The notes below the pieces were generated by a model. It saw only the letters and a program-made list of their open reading frames with translations. It was not told the origin of the DNA and searched no databases. The translations under genes and the position numbers were made by a program. From Paraeggerthella hongkongensis (GTDB taxonomy: Bacteria > Actinomycetota > Coriobacteriia > Coriobacteriales > Eggerthellaceae), in contig NZ_PPTQ01000008.1 in NCBI RefSeq assembly GCF_003340345.1, forward strand, positions 82,445 through 146,444: a stretch of 64,000 bases of DNA. Reading direction: 5' to 3'. Positions 8,628 to 18,272 of the stretch are shown one piece after another; positions within the stretch are counted from its first letter, which is position 1; every line of letters starts with the position of its first letter.

Positions 8628-10196
8628 ATGCGCTTCAATCTTGATCTTGTGCACGACGAACTGGCCGACCTTTCGCCCGTTGCGCTGTTCGAGCATTCGA
8701 CGCGCCTTGACCTCGACCGGATAGAACTGCTCGAGCGCACCAGCAAGCCTCGGGCGGGAAGCCTGTTCATCGCGGAAGCGGAAGCGCTCGAGCGCATCGA
8801 CGTCGAAACGTTCGACGAAGGAGCGCTTTTGGTTTTGGGCTTGAGCTCGGCCGATGCCGACGCCCTGCCGCTGCCCGCCATACTGGTGCCCGACGCGCCT
8901 CGAACGCTCTCGGCAAGCTTGCTGCTCACCCGGCTGCTCGAGTTTCGCATGAGGCTTGATTCCTGGTCGGAGTCGCTTTTGGAGGCCATGGCGCGCGATG
9001 CGTCGCTGCAGGAGGTCATGGATGTGGCGGCCACCGCGTTTCGCAATCCCCTCATGGTGTCCGATTCCGCGCTGTACTACGTGCTGTGCGCCGGGCACCT
9101 GCCGGACGACTTCCACGACGAGCTATGGACGACCGCCATTGAAACGGGCGTGTGCCCCACCGAGCTCTACTTCGACCTTTGGATGAGCAGTTCCGAAAAC
9201 GCCTTTCGCTGCGATCGGGCCTATTTTGTCAAAAACGCACCCCGAACCGGGCATTCCTATCTGGTTCGAAACCTGCTGCACAACGGCGCGTACCACGGAT
9301 GCTTCGAGCTGGTCGATGCGAACGCACCCCTCACCCAAAGCGACCTGGTGCTCGCGGACCACCTGGGACGGCTGCTCGTGCTGATCCTCCCCCGGCAGAT
9401 CTACCCCCAGCTGGACAAGTCTTCGAAAAACCCGATCGACGAGCTGCTTGCCGGCAACGCCGTGCGCGGGCGCGTGCTGGCCTACGAGCTTTCGAAGCTC
9501 GGCTGGTCCCTTGACGACCCGTACTACGTCTGCCGCTTCAGCGGATCGGCGCAAAGCGAGCACTGGGAGGGCCCTCACCGCCAAACGCTGAGGCGGATCG
9601 AACGGCGGTACCCGCGCGCCCGGTTCCTCGAGGCCGAAGACGATGCCTACCTCATGGTCGCCCGAGAAAAGGACTACCCGCTTGACGAAATGCGCGAGCG
9701 CCTGGAGGAGCCGGCGGCCGACGACGGATTGCCGGCGCGCTTTCTGGCGGGGTTCTCGTCGGTGTTCTCCGACTTCCACTTCCTGCGCACCGCCGCGCAG
9801 CAAGCGAGCTTCGCCCTGGAGCACCTTGAGAACGGCTCGTCTTCCGGGCGAAAACTCCGCACGGTCGCCCGGTTCTACGACGATTGCTGGTTCGACGATC
9901 TATCCGACCGCCTGAACCTAACCGGAGACGCCCGCTGGCTGCTCGACGACCGCGTGGTGCGGCTCGCGCGCGTCGACGCGCGCGAGGACGCCCGGTACGT
10001 GGAAACCGCGCAGGCTTACCTTGAAAGCGGATGCAGCGCCACGCATGCCGCGGAGGCCCTGTTCATCCATAGAAACACGCTTTCGTACCGGCTGAAAAGG
10101 ATAAAGGCCATCAGCGGGATGGATCTGGAGGACCCTTCGTCGGCGGGCACCGACCTGCTCAGGATCCTTCTATCGTGCAGGATCGTCTCCCGATAA
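8628..10196 (+). CDS. PucR-type transcriptional regulator (C-terminal HTH)
   Basis: Regulator of 522 residues; the ATG at 8628 follows AAGGAGGC. The C-terminal 65 residues hold the PucR-family helix-turn-helix (about residues 450-510: YLESGCSATHAAEALFIHRN followed by TLSYRLKRI). The rest is a long sensory/GAF-like region with no obvious transmembrane helix or periplasmic domain. It is transcribed away from the molybdoenzyme operon and is its most likely regulator, probably responding to the enzyme's substrate; that link is inferred from position only. Confidence 0.8.
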   Translation: MRFNLDLVHDELADLSPVALFEHSTRLDLDRIELLERTSKPRAGSLFIAEAEALERIDVETFDEGALLVLGLSSADADALPLPAILVPDAPRTLSASLLLTRLLEFRMRLDSWSESLLEAMARDASLQEVMDVAATAFRNPLMVSDSALYYVLCAGHLPDDFHDELWTTAIETGVCPTELYFDLWMSSSENAFRCDRAYFVKNAPRTGHSYLVRNLLHNGAYHGCFELVDANAPLTQSDLVLADHLGRLLVLILPRQIYPQLDKSSKNPIDELLAGNAVRGRVLAYELSKLGWSLDDPYYVCRFSGSAQSEHWEGPHRQTLRRIERRYPRARFLEAEDDAYLMVAREKDYPLDEMRERLEEPAADDGLPARFLAGFSSVFSDFHFLRTAAQQASFALEHLENGSSSGRKLRTVARFYDDCWFDDLSDRLNLTGDARWLLDDRVVRLARVDAREDARYVETAQAYLESGCSATHAAEALFIHRNTLSYRLKRIKAISGMDLEDPSSAGTDLLRILLSCRIVSR

Positions 10197-10379
10197 GGCG
10201 CGCGGCCCGACAGCGCGCTGAGCGCTGCAACCTTCGGCAAGCTCGCTTCCGACAGCGCGTCCACGCGTGCGAAAGGCGCGCCCTTCTACCCAAAAGACGC
10301 GAAACGTGGCGATACCGTGGCGACCTGCATTTCGTGGTATCGTTCACCTGAAACGAATCCCGAAACCGCAAGGAAAGCC

Positions 10380-11381
10380 ATGCACGCCACCCGCATCCGC
10401 ACGAACCCCGACCTGTTCGAAATCGAAGTTCCGTTCGACAACATCAGCACCAGCGGAACGAACTGCTATCTGGTGCAAGACGGCGGCGACTCCCTGGTAG
10501 TCGACACGGGAGCCCCCACCGAAGACGGGTACCGCGTGCTTCATGCGGCTCTGGAAGAGCTTGGCGTGAACCCGGCCAGAACCTCGTACTTCCTGACGCA
10601 CCTGCACTACGACCACGTGGGCCTTGTGGACCGCATCGCCCCGGCGAACGCAACCGTGTACCTGAGCGCGGAGGGGTTGCAGATGGCGCGCGACGGCGGC
10701 GTGGAAGAGCTTCACGAGGACTTTCGGCGCCTGGTGGAAGAGGGCGTGCCGCGCGCGGATGCGGATGCGCTCGTGCGCTCGGTGTCGGGCCCGCGCGTCA
10801 TCGACATCGATCGGTGCGCGCCGGTGGTCGTGGGCGACGGGGACGTCATCGACGTTGGAAGCTACCGCCTTCATGTGGTGGCAACGCCCGGGCACACGCC
10901 CGACCACCTGTCGCTGTACGAGCCGCGAAGCAAAACGCTGATGGGAGGCGATCATGTGCTGTTCGTCGTCTCGCCCGGCGTCACCGTGTTCCCCGACGGA
11001 TCCGACAGCCTGCAGGCGTACCTGGACAGCCTCGATCGCGTGAGCAACATGGAAATCGAGACGCTGCTGGTATCGCACGGCAAGAACCGCCCCGATTTCC
11101 ACGAGCGCATCGATTGGCTGAAACGCCATCATCTGGAAAGGCTCGACGAAACCGTCGGCATCATCGAGCGCGAGCCGGGCCTGCTAGGCCAGCAGGTGGT
11201 GCGGCGCATTCGCTGGAACGTGCCGCACGAGCGCTGGGACGACATCTCGCTCATGCAGCGCTGGTGCATCCTCATGGAGGGCATCGCCATCCTCGACCAC
11301 CTCGCCGCCACCGGACGTGTGACGCGATCGAAGGACGGCGACGCCCGCAACGTCTACTTCCCTGCTGCGATCAGCTCCTGA
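10380..11381 (+). CDS. metallo-beta-lactamase-fold hydrolase
   Basis: Cytoplasmic hydrolase of 333 residues. The zinc-binding signature THLHYDH is at about residues 75-81, followed by TPGHTPDH and MGGDHV (metal ligands) and a C-terminal SHGK motif, as in the glyoxalase-II-like and YmaE-type MBL subfamilies. The C-terminal region may be a winged-helix-like extension often seen in these proteins. AAGGAAAG precedes the ATG at 10380. Its last nine codons overlap the end of the convergent acyl-CoA ligase gene. Substrate unknown; a thioesterase role beside a CoA ligase is only a guess. Confidence 0.8.
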   Translation: MHATRIRTNPDLFEIEVPFDNISTSGTNCYLVQDGGDSLVVDTGAPTEDGYRVLHAALEELGVNPARTSYFLTHLHYDHVGLVDRIAPANATVYLSAEGLQMARDGGVEELHEDFRRLVEEGVPRADADALVRSVSGPRVIDIDRCAPVVVGDGDVIDVGSYRLHVVATPGHTPDHLSLYEPRSKTLMGGDHVLFVVSPGVTVFPDGSDSLQAYLDSLDRVSNMEIETLLVSHGKNRPDFHERIDWLKRHHLERLDETVGIIEREPGLLGQQVVRRIRWNVPHERWDDISLMQRWCILMEGIAILDHLAATGRVTRSKDGDARNVYFPAAISS

Positions 11382-13045
11382 GCCATTTCGCGCAGCTTGA
11401 ACTTCTGCACCTTCATGGACGGCGTCATGGGGAAGTCCTCCACGAAGAACACGTGCTTGGGCACCTTGTAACGCGCGATGCGCGGGATGGCGTAGGCGCG
11501 CACGTCCTCTTCGGTCATGTTCTCGTAACCGGGGCGCACGCGAACGAACGCGCCCACCAGCTCGCCGAGCTTCTTGTCGGGAATGCCCACCACCTGCGCA
11601 TCGAGCACGCCGGGCATGGTGAGCAGGAAGTTCTCCACCTCAAGCGGATAGACGTTCTCGCCGCCGCGAATGATCATGTCCTTGACGCGTCCGGTCACGC
11701 GGTAGTAGCCGTCTTCGTCAAGGGTTCCCAGGTCGCCCGAATGAAGGTAGCCGTCCGCGTCGATGGCGCGCGCCGTTTCCTCGGGCATCTTGTAGTAGCC
11801 CTTCATGACGTTGTAGCCCTTGCAGCACAGCTCGCCCGGCTGCCCGACGCCGCACTCCTCGCCGGTTTCGGGATCGACGATCTTCACCAGCACGGGCGGA
11901 TGCTTGCGCCCTACCGTCTCGCACTTGTGCACGATGTCGTCGTCGGCGCTGGTCTGCGTGAACACGGGGCTCGTCTCGGTCAAGCCGTAGCAGATGGTGA
12001 TCTCCTTCATGAACATGCGGTCCATGACCTCGCGCATGGTTTCGGGCGGGCACGGGCTGCCCGCCATGATGCCCGTACGCAAGCTGGTCAGGTCGAAGGA
12101 ATCGAAATCGGGGTGGTTCAGCTCGGCGATGAACATGGTGGGCACGCCGTACAGCGCGGTGGCGCGCTCCTTGTGGACGGCCTGCAGCACCAGCCCCGCG
12201 TCGAACTCCTCCACGATGATCATGGTGGAGCGATGCGTGAGGTTGGCCATCACGCCCAGCACGCAGCCGAAGCAATGGAAGAACGGCACCGGCAGCGTCA
12301 CGCGGTCCTCGGGACCGAGCTTCTGGCCTTCGCCGATGTAGAAGCCGTTGTTCAGGATGTTGCGATGCGTGAGCATGACGCCCTTGGGGAAGCCCGTCGT
12401 GCCGGAGGTGTACTGCATCATGACCACGTCGTTATTGTCGAAGTGCTTCTCCGCCTCTTCGAGCGCGCTTTCGGGCACGTGCTGCCCCAGCAAGATGAGT
12501 TCGGGCACGCTGTAGCAGCCGCGATGCTTCTCCGGTCCCATGTAGATGATGTTCTTGAGGAACGGATAGTTCTCGGTTTCCAGGTGCCCGCGCTGCTGCG
12601 TGAGCGTTTCGGGCACCAGGTCGCGGATGATCTTGAGGTAGTCGACGTCGCGGTACGCATCGATCACGCACAGCGCCTTCATGTCGGACTGCTTCAGCAC
12701 GTAGTCCAGCTCATGGCTTTTGTACACGGGGTTCACCGTGACCATGACCACGCCGATCTTGGCAGTTGCGTACATGAACGTCAGCCAGTCGGGAATGTTG
12801 CGGGCCCAGACGCCCAGGTGATCGCCCGGTTCCATGCCGATGGCCAGCAGGCCGCGCGCCAGGTTGTCCGTGCGCTCGTCGAAATCCTTGTACGTCCAGC
12901 GCAGGGAGCGGTCCGGGTACACGACGAACTCGTGGTCGGGGTCGATGGCCACCTGGTCGCGGAAATAGCGGCCGATGGTCTTTTCGGAATGCAAGGGATA
13001 ATCCGCAGAGCCGGCAAGGGCTTCGGATGCAATGGGTTCAGGCAT
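11354..13045 (-). CDS. acyl-CoA synthetase (AMP-forming), CaiC/FadD-like
   Basis: Enzyme of 563 residues that should activate a carboxylic acid with ATP and CoA. Visible AMP-binding motifs are [14 protein letters not shown] (P-loop-like), CYGLTETSP and GYLHSGDLG, then [18 protein letters not shown], with a catalytic lysine near the end ([11 protein letters not shown]). The ATG at 13045 has AAGGAAG eight bases upstream; a GTG three codons earlier is less well placed. It lies directly downstream of the XRE-cupin regulator gene. The acid is unknown; nearby hydratase and etf-fix genes suggest an unsaturated or hydroxylated acid handled as CoA thioester. Confidence 0.9.
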   Translation of the reverse strand: MPEPIASEALAGSADYPLHSEKTIGRYFRDQVAIDPDHEFVVYPDRSLRWTYKDFDERTDNLARGLLAIGMEPGDHLGVWARNIPDWLTFMYATAKIGVVMVTVNPVYKSHELDYVLKQSDMKALCVIDAYRDVDYLKIIRDLVPETLTQQRGHLETENYPFLKNIIYMGPEKHRGCYSVPELILLGQHVPESALEEAEKHFDNNDVVMMQYTSGTTGFPKGVMLTHRNILNNGFYIGEGQKLGPEDRVTLPVPFFHCFGCVLGVMANLTHRSTMIIVEEFDAGLVLQAVHKERATALYGVPTMFIAELNHPDFDSFDLTSLRTGIMAGSPCPPETMREVMDRMFMKEITICYGLTETSPVFTQTSADDDIVHKCETVGRKHPPVLVKIVDPETGEECGVGQPGELCCKGYNVMKGYYKMPEETARAIDADGYLHSGDLGTLDEDGYYRVTGRVKDMIIRGGENVYPLEVENFLLTMPGVLDAQVVGIPDKKLGELVGAFVRVRPGYENMTEEDVRAYAIPRIARYKVPKHVFFVEDFPMTPSMKVQKFKLREMAQELIAAGK

Positions 13046-13096
13046 GCAGGTCACTTCCTTGTTGTAAATCGAGCACGGGCAGCGAAGGCGGCGGGC

Positions 13097-13675
13097 CTAC
13101 AGCGGCGTGTACACGACGGCGAGGAACTTGGCGTTCTGCCCGTCGTGCGCGCGCACCTGGTGAGGCACGATAGAGTCGTAGTAGATGCTCTCGCCGGGAT
13201 GCAGCACGTAGACTTCCTTGCCGTACTCGATCTCGATGCAGCCTTCCATGCCGAACAGCCATTCCTCCCCTTCGTGGCCGACCAGCTCATGGTCGGTCTC
13301 GCCGGAGGGCGTGACGGTGATGACGAAGGGATCCATGTGGCGCGACGGACGCCCCGCCGCCAAGCTGAAGTAGCTCAAATCGCCGGCATCGCTGGCTGTT
13401 TGGAGCGACTTCACGCGCTCGACCTCGATCATCTGCTCGCGATCGATGTACGCCGGACCCAAGTTCTCGTCATCGTCCATGAGCGTGCCCAAGCGAACGC
13501 CCAGCGCGCGGGTGATTTTGATGAGCGGAGCAAGCGAGGGCGGCAGCTTTCCAGCCTCAAGACCTTCGACGATCTCAACGTCACAGCTGCAACGATCCGC
13601 CAGGTCCTGCACGGACAGGTGATGCGCCTCGCGCAGCGTCGTGATCTTGTTTCCCAGCTTGTTCTCATCCATCAT
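13097..13675 (-). CDS. XRE-family regulator with C-terminal cupin domain
   Basis: Protein of 192 residues: an HTH_XRE domain at about residues 7-62 (ITTLREAHHLSVQDLADRC, then VEIVEGLEAGKLPPSLAPL) and a cupin_2 domain at about 115-190 (HEGEEWLFGMEGCIEIEYG, HPGESIYYDS, PHQVRAH). This architecture usually senses a small metabolite in the cupin. AGAGGAAG precedes the first of two ATGs. It is the first gene of a two-gene unit with the acyl-CoA ligase and likely regulates it and itself through the inverted repeat at 13701-13714. Confidence 0.88.
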   Translation of the reverse strand: MMDENKLGNKITTLREAHHLSVQDLADRCSCDVEIVEGLEAGKLPPSLAPLIKITRALGVRLGTLMDDDENLGPAYIDREQMIEVERVKSLQTASDAGDLSYFSLAAGRPSRHMDPFVITVTPSGETDHELVGHEGEEWLFGMEGCIEIEYGKEVYVLHPGESIYYDSIVPHQVRAHDGQNAKFLAVVYTPL

Positions 13676-13700
13676 GCCAGCTTCCTCTCTTCATGATCGT

Positions 13701-13714
13701 TTTACCAAGGTAAA
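13701..13714. promoter_or_regulatory. TTTACC-AA-GGTAAA inverted repeat, candidate operator of XRE-cupin gene
   Basis: A six-base perfect inverted repeat with two-base spacer lies 26 bases upstream of the XRE-cupin start codon. On the minus strand a promoter-like TTGGTT, 17-base spacer, TACCAT precedes and abuts it, so a bound repressor would block the promoter. This fits autoregulation but rests on one site. Confidence 0.4.
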
Positions 13715-13902
13715 TGGTAGCCTATGATTCGCTCTCAACCAATCGCGAAATAGGTTTTACGGAAGAACGGACATGCAAAACGGTTTAGCGTCGCAAGCGT
13801 CACAGATCCCGCGCGCGACGCGAGCTCAAAAACTTGGGCGCGAATGGGAGCCGCCATGCCGCAGAGAACTTGCGAAGCGCATGGCGCACGCGGCGCATCG
13901 TG

Positions 13903-13930
13903 AAAAAGCCGCCCCTGAAAAGGGCGGCTT
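13903..13930 (-). terminator. intrinsic terminator after DUF1269 gene
   Basis: Nine-base stem AAGCCGCCC/GGGCGGCTT with a seven-base loop followed, on the minus strand, by a run of five T, 26 bases after the stop codon of the DUF1269 gene. Confidence 0.8.
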
Positions 13931-13956
13931 CGCGTAGTGCGGAACCAGAGCGGAGG

Positions 13957-14445
13957 CTAGTTCTTGAACAAGGCGTGCTTGAGCTCTTCCTCGTCTTTGA
14001 TGGAGAGCGACGTTTGCAGCACGTCGCCGCCGAAGGGCCTGATGGCCTCGACGAACTTGTCGGTGGTCATGCCGCCGACCACCATGAACACGGCGGCGCT
14101 GTCGTCGACGGAAAGCAGGTTGCGCACGCGATCCTGGAAATCCTTGTCTACGCCGTGCTTGACGATAGCGCCGGTCAAGGCGCCGATGCCGGCTCCGATG
14201 GCCGCGCCGAACACGGGCACGAAGAAGAGCACTCCGAACAGAACGCCCCAGAACAAGCCCCATACCGCAGACGTGCCTATTTTGGAATCGGGGGTGACCA
14301 CGTCGTACTTGCCATCGGCGCGGCGGGCGATCACCGCCACGGACTGCAAGCTCACGATAAGGTTCTTGTCGAGATCGAGAATCTTCTGGTAAGCGGATTT
14401 CGCCTCCATCTCGCTCGGATACCCGAGCACAACGAGCGTACTCAT
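13957..14445 (-). CDS. DUF1269 family membrane protein
   Basis: Protein of 162 residues. The N-terminal half (LVVLGYPSEMEAKSAYQKIL) has the ferredoxin-like fold signature of DUF1269; a Gly-rich double membrane segment (WGLFWGVLFGVLFFVPVFGA, then AIGAGIGALTGAI) sits in the middle as in the family; the C-terminus returns to a soluble domain. AGGAGC precedes the ATG. It is a single-gene unit ended by the terminator at 13903. Family function is not established; members are often stress-related. Confidence 0.8.
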   Translation of the reverse strand: MSTLVVLGYPSEMEAKSAYQKILDLDKNLIVSLQSVAVIARRADGKYDVVTPDSKIGTSAVWGLFWGVLFGVLFFVPVFGAAIGAGIGALTGAIVKHGVDKDFQDRVRNLLSVDDSAAVFMVVGGMTTDKFVEAIRPFGGDVLQTSLSIKDEEELKHALFKN

Positions 14446-14631
14446 GCTTGATGCTCCTTTCTCTGGCTTTCATCGAGCCCTCACTGTACGCGCATGCGGC
14501 ACCGCAGCAGCGAACGCTTCGGCTTTGGCACCCGTTCGGAACCGTTGCGAAACGTCGCCGAAACCAGCTGCGCGCCTGCGATCGTCCTTCCCCTCCCTAT
14601 CGCGCTTGCACCGCGCGAGGCCGAAAAGCAA

Positions 14632-14660
14632 CCGGGCCGCAGCGCGATGCTGCGGCCCGG
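14632..14660 (-). terminator. intrinsic terminator after fixX
   Basis: Perfect 12-base stem CCGGGCCGCAGC/GCTGCGGCCCGG with a five-base loop, followed on the minus strand by TTGCTTTT, 43 bases after the fixX stop. It closes the etfB-etfA-fixC-fixX unit. Confidence 0.65.
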
Positions 14661-14702
14661 TCAGGCGAAACGGTACGGGGATCGGAGCGGGAATTTCCGA
14701 TC

Positions 14703-15002
14703 CTAGCCGAAGCGGTACTCCACGCCCATGGTGGGCTGGGGGTTCTCCCACTTCTTCACGATGGTCGACCCGCAGGCTATGCGGCAGGTGCCGCACTCCA
14801 GGCAGCCGGCGTAGTCGAACGACTTCGCACCCGACTCGTCGACCTTGTAGAGGGCCGCCGGGCACACGCGCACCAGCTTGAGGAACTCCTCGTCGTCGGG
14901 GTCGTCCACCAGCTCGATGTGGGCGTTCTCCTCGTCCACCTCGTACTTGTCGAGGGCAAGGAACTCGTCGACGTTGACGGTGATGTCAGCAATAGCACTC
15001 AT
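14703..15002 (-). CDS. fixX: FixX-type ferredoxin
   Basis: Ferredoxin of 99 residues passing electrons between the Etf pair and the FixC flavoprotein/quinone site. The C-terminal part VCPAALYK with CLECGTCRIAC provides the 4Fe-4S ligands and matches the FixX family, including the closing GVEYRFG. Its ATG overlaps the fixC stop as ATGA, so the two are translationally coupled. It is the last gene of the cluster. Confidence 0.9.
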   Translation of the reverse strand: MSAIADITVNVDEFLALDKYEVDEENAHIELVDDPDDEEFLKLVRVCPAALYKVDESGAKSFDYAGCLECGTCRIACGSTIVKKWENPQPTMGVEYRFG

Positions 15003-16300
15003 AGGGCCTTCGTCGCTCCTCTCACTTCGCGAGCGAGCTTGAACAGCCCGCGCTTCTTCACGATGGGCATCATGCGCTTCACGAGCGGCTTCTGCGGCGC
15101 GCCGTCCACGCTGAACATGGCGTTGAAGATCTCCTTCACCATGGCGGGGTAGTCGGTGAACATCGAGTCCCAGTGCTCCATGACGTGGGGCCACTTGCTG
15201 AAGGTGCGCAGGTCCTTGATGACGAACGAGTCCTCCATCTTGGCCTTGTAGGAGGACAGCCCCGCCTCGGAGACGTCGCCCTTGTCGATGGCCTCGACCG
15301 CGGCCTCGGCCGCCATGCGCCCGCTGGCCACGGCGAAGTCCATGCCGCGCACCTGGTAGCCCATGTTCATGCACAGGCCCGCCGTCTCGCCGGCGATGAC
15401 GCAGCCGTCGAAGACGTACTTCGGGATCATGTTGTAGCCGCCCTCGGGCACCATGTGGCCGGAGTGCTCGACCAGCTTCGCGCCGCGGATGACGGGCGCC
15501 ACGGCCGGGTGGTTCTTGAAGTCCTCGAGCATCTGGTACACCGGGTACGGGTTCGACGCGTCGGCCGCCGTGGAGATGGTGGCCACGAGGCCCAGGCTGA
15601 TCGAGTCCTTGTTGGTGTACAGGAAGCCGCCGCCCACGTTCCCGTGCGTGCAGTCGCCCACGAACAGCATCGCCGCGCCCTCGCCCTCCGGGCACAGGAA
15701 GCGGTCCTCGATCTGGGAGGCCGGCAGCTCGAACACCTGCTTGATGCCCACGGCCATCTCGTTCGCCTTCGGGCGCGGGTTGCCCAGGCACTTCTCGGAC
15801 AAAAGCGGGTTCACGCCCTCGGCCAGGATGACCACCTGCGCGGTGATCTCGTCCTCGCCCGCGCGCACGCCCACCACGCGGCCCGCCTCGTCCTTGATGA
15901 GCTCCTCCACGGCGATGCCGCAGATGTACTCGGCGCCCGCGTCCTCGGCCTTCGAGGCCAGCCACTGGTCGAACGGCGCGCGCAGGACGGCGTAGGAGTC
16001 CTTGCCTTCCTCCGCCAGTTCGTCGCTCGTGAAGTCGACGGCCATGCTCGAGCGCGCGTCCAGAAGCGCGATGCGCTCGTGGGTGATCTTGCGCTCGAGG
16101 GGCGCCTCCTGCTCGAAGTCCGGGAAGACCTCCTTGAGCGAATGCGAGTAGATCCGCCCGCCCGTCATGTTCTTGGCGCCGGCGAAGTTGCCGCGCTCGA
16201 CCACGAGGACGCTCTTGCCGGCGGACGCGGCCACGTAAGCGGCCACGGCCCCGGCGCACCCGGACCCCACGACGATGATGTCGAAATCGGTCTCAGACAC
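14999..16300 (-). CDS. fixC: FixC-type electron-transfer flavoprotein:quinone oxidoreductase
   Basis: FAD protein of 433 residues, family length. The N-terminus DIIVVGSGCAGAVAAYVAAS is the dinucleotide-binding Rossmann motif, followed by VVERGNFAGAKNMTGGRIY as in FixC/ETF-QO; GCVIAGETAGLCMNMG is the second FAD motif. The start is GTG at 16300 with AAAGGAT upstream. Together with EtfB/EtfA (FixA/FixB) and FixX it forms the FixABCX complex, which couples NADH oxidation to reduction of quinone and a low-potential acceptor; in enterobacterial cai systems it feeds crotonobetainyl-CoA reductase. Confidence 0.92.
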   Translation of the reverse strand: MSETDFDIIVVGSGCAGAVAAYVAASAGKSVLVVERGNFAGAKNMTGGRIYSHSLKEVFPDFEQEAPLERKITHERIALLDARSSMAVDFTSDELAEEGKDSYAVLRAPFDQWLASKAEDAGAEYICGIAVEELIKDEAGRVVGVRAGEDEITAQVVILAEGVNPLLSEKCLGNPRPKANEMAVGIKQVFELPASQIEDRFLCPEGEGAAMLFVGDCTHGNVGGGFLYTNKDSISLGLVATISTAADASNPYPVYQMLEDFKNHPAVAPVIRGAKLVEHSGHMVPEGGYNMIPKYVFDGCVIAGETAGLCMNMGYQVRGMDFAVASGRMAAEAAVEAIDKGDVSEAGLSSYKAKMEDSFVIKDLRTFSKWPHVMEHWDSMFTDYPAMVKEIFNAMFSVDGAPQKPLVKRMMPIVKKRGLFKLAREVRGATKAL

Positions 16301-16397
16301 CTTTCATCCTTTCTCGTCTTATGAAAATCAACAACACACCAGCTTCACCGCAAAAGCCCGCTCGCTCGCCTGACCAGCAAGGTTCGAGCTTCTTGAA

Positions 16398-16424
16398 GCG
16401 GGAGGCCTCCATGAGCCCTCCCGC
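16398..16424 (-). other. intercistronic hairpin between etfA and fixC
   Basis: GCGGGAGG and CCTCCCGC form an eight-base-pair stem between the two genes, in the 137-base gap where etfA ends. No T-run follows on the minus strand, so it is more likely an mRNA-processing or stabilising hairpin than a terminator. Confidence 0.4.
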
Positions 16425-16437
16425 GGATCGAAGCTTT

Positions 16438-17322
16438 CTACAGCGCTGCCGTCAAAGCCGGCAGTACATCCTTGATGTCTCCCACCAGGCCGAAGTCGCA
16501 CTGCTTGAAGACCGGCGCGTTCTTGTCCTTGTTGATGGCGAACATCGTGCCGGCGCGATTGCAGCCCACCATGTGCTGCATCTGGCCGGAAATGCCGCAA
16601 GCCACGTAGACCTTCGGCGACAGCATGAGGCCGGACACGCCAACGTAGGTCTCGGTGGGAAGCCAGTCCACGCCCTCGGTCAGCGGACGCGAGCAACCCA
16701 GGCCGGCGCCCAGCTTTTCGCACAGCGCGCGAGCCAAGTCAAGCTCGGACTCCTCCGCGAAGCCACGGCCCGCAGCCACGACCACGTCAGCCTTGCCCAG
16801 GTCAACGCCGCTCTTTTCGATGGGCTTGGAGGACACGAGCTTCACCGGATTGGCCGGGGCAACCCAGGCCACGTCCTCGACCGCGTTCGCGCCGCTTGCC
16901 TCGGCGCCTTCGAACGCGCCAGCGGAAACCGTGTAGATGGCCACGTCGCCCGCAGCCTTCTGCACGCGCTCGGCCACGCCGCCGAAGTACAGGCTCTTCG
17001 CGCCGTCGGCGGCGAATTCCATGACGTCGGTGATAACGGCGGCGCCCGCATGCGCGGCCAGGCGGCCGGCGATCGTCTTCATGTGACGCGTGGGCTCGAC
17101 CAGCACGACGCTCGGCTGCTCGGCGTCGAACACGGCGATCACGGTATCGGCGGCGTCGTCCAAAACGGAGCCTTCGGGTACGGACACCTTCGCAACTTTG
17201 TCGGCAACGGCAGCGGGCGCATCGCCAAAGGAAACGAGGACGACCTCATCGGCCATGGTGCGGGCTCCGGCAGCAAGCTCGCGGGCAGCGTCGGCGCGCT
17301 CGGCAATAACAAGTGCTTTCAT
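16438..17322 (-). CDS. etfA: electron transfer flavoprotein alpha subunit (FixB)
   Basis: Protein of 294 residues. The C-terminal FAD-binding domain shows VVAAGRGFAEESEL, GLGCSRPLTEG, YVACGISGQMQHMVG and IVAINKD-like TMFAINKDKNAP, all standard EtfA/FixB motifs. The N-terminal Etf domain is shorter than usual. It lies 48 bases downstream of etfB and before fixC in the order etfB-etfA-fixC-fixX. Confidence 0.92.
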   Translation of the reverse strand: MKALVIAERADAARELAAGARTMADEVVLVSFGDAPAAVADKVAKVSVPEGSVLDDAADTVIAVFDAEQPSVVLVEPTRHMKTIAGRLAAHAGAAVITDVMEFAADGAKSLYFGGVAERVQKAAGDVAIYTVSAGAFEGAEASGANAVEDVAWVAPANPVKLVSSKPIEKSGVDLGKADVVVAAGRGFAEESELDLARALCEKLGAGLGCSRPLTEGVDWLPTETYVGVSGLMLSPKVYVACGISGQMQHMVGCNRAGTMFAINKDKNAPVFKQCDFGLVGDIKDVLPALTAAL

Positions 17323-17370
17323 GGGTATGCTAGCCTTTCTCTCGGACAGCGGATTATCGGAAGACGGAAC

Positions 17371-18129
17371 CTACAGGGCGGCCTTGAGGGCTGCAGCGAA
17401 CTGCTCGATCGCGCCATCAGCCGAAGCGTCGAGGATCTCGAGCTTGCGGTCGGCCTGATCGGGAGCCTTGCAGGAGACAACGTCGATAGCGCCGTCGACA
17501 GCCGCCTCGGCACCGGCCACGTTCATCGGCTTCTTGCCGGCAGCCAGGATGTCCTTCATGCCGGGAATGCGGGGCAGCGCGATATCGGGCGACACGGACA
17601 CAACGGCGGGCAGGGGCACCTCGACGGTTTCGACGACGTCCTCGAGCGTACGCTCGACGATGAGCGACGAGCCCTGCGCCTCGATCTTCGTTGCGCCGTT
17701 CACCACAGGAAGGCCCAGCTTCGCAGCCAGCTGCACGTCGACCTGCTGCGCGTAGTTGTCAGCGGAGCCGTCGCCGCACAGGATGAGGTCGAACGCGCCC
17801 ACCTTGCCGACCAGAGCAGCCAGCGCCTCCGCCGTCGCGCGGGCATCCATGTTCGCGTATGCATCGTCGGCGGCCATGAACAGCTCGTCCACGCCGCGAG
17901 CCAGCACGTTCTTCTTCAGCTTGGAGTCGTCGATGGAAGCGGGGCCCGCCGTCATCGCAACCACCGAGGAGCCGTCGTTGGCTGCGGCCAGCTGCGCCGC
18001 GGCCTCGAGAGCGTTCAGATCGTACGTGGACACGATGCCCTTTGCCTTGGAGTAATCCAGGGAGCCGTCCGCGGACACCTGGATGTCCTGATCGTCGGGA
18101 ACCACCTTGAAAGCAGCAACGATTTTCAT
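17371..18129 (-). CDS. etfB: electron transfer flavoprotein beta subunit (FixA)
   Basis: Protein of 252 residues, family length. Starts MKIVAAFKVVPDDQDI; LILCGDGSADNYAQQVDVQL carries the EtfB signature around the AMP/FAD site. First gene of the etfB-etfA-fixC-fixX unit, divergent from the CaiD-like hydratase. Whether it is the bifurcating form (NADH-binding) cannot be settled by eye, but the partnership with FixC and FixX points that way. Confidence 0.92.
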   Translation of the reverse strand: MKIVAAFKVVPDDQDIQVSADGSLDYSKAKGIVSTYDLNALEAAAQLAAANDGSSVVAMTAGPASIDDSKLKKNVLARGVDELFMAADDAYANMDARATAEALAALVGKVGAFDLILCGDGSADNYAQQVDVQLAAKLGLPVVNGATKIEAQGSSLIVERTLEDVVETVEVPLPAVVSVSPDIALPRIPGMKDILAAGKKPMNVAGAEAAVDGAIDVVSCKAPDQADRKLEILDASADGAIEQFAAALKAAL

Positions 18130-18272
18130 CCTGTACCTTTCCCTTCTCGTTTGCCTTTATAAAGCGTTCGGACGCGACCCGCCGTCTTCGAGGGGAACAT
18201 GCGGCGGATTCGGCGCGTTGAGAGCAGTTTGCACCGCTCGCCGCGCGGCGTCATCGCAAGATCGCCGTGAAA

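Noticed and set aside
10814..13696. Very long plus-strand open frame (960 codons) opposite the acyl-CoA ligase and XRE-cupin genes
   Set aside because: It is the antisense shadow of two well-supported genes in GC-rich DNA; composition is His/Arg/Val-rich without domains or a ribosome-binding site.
14703..16259. 518-codon minus-strand frame covering fixC and fixX
   Set aside because: Only its last 99 codons are real (fixX); the rest is an out-of-frame read of fixC made of Arg/Gly-rich low-complexity sequence.
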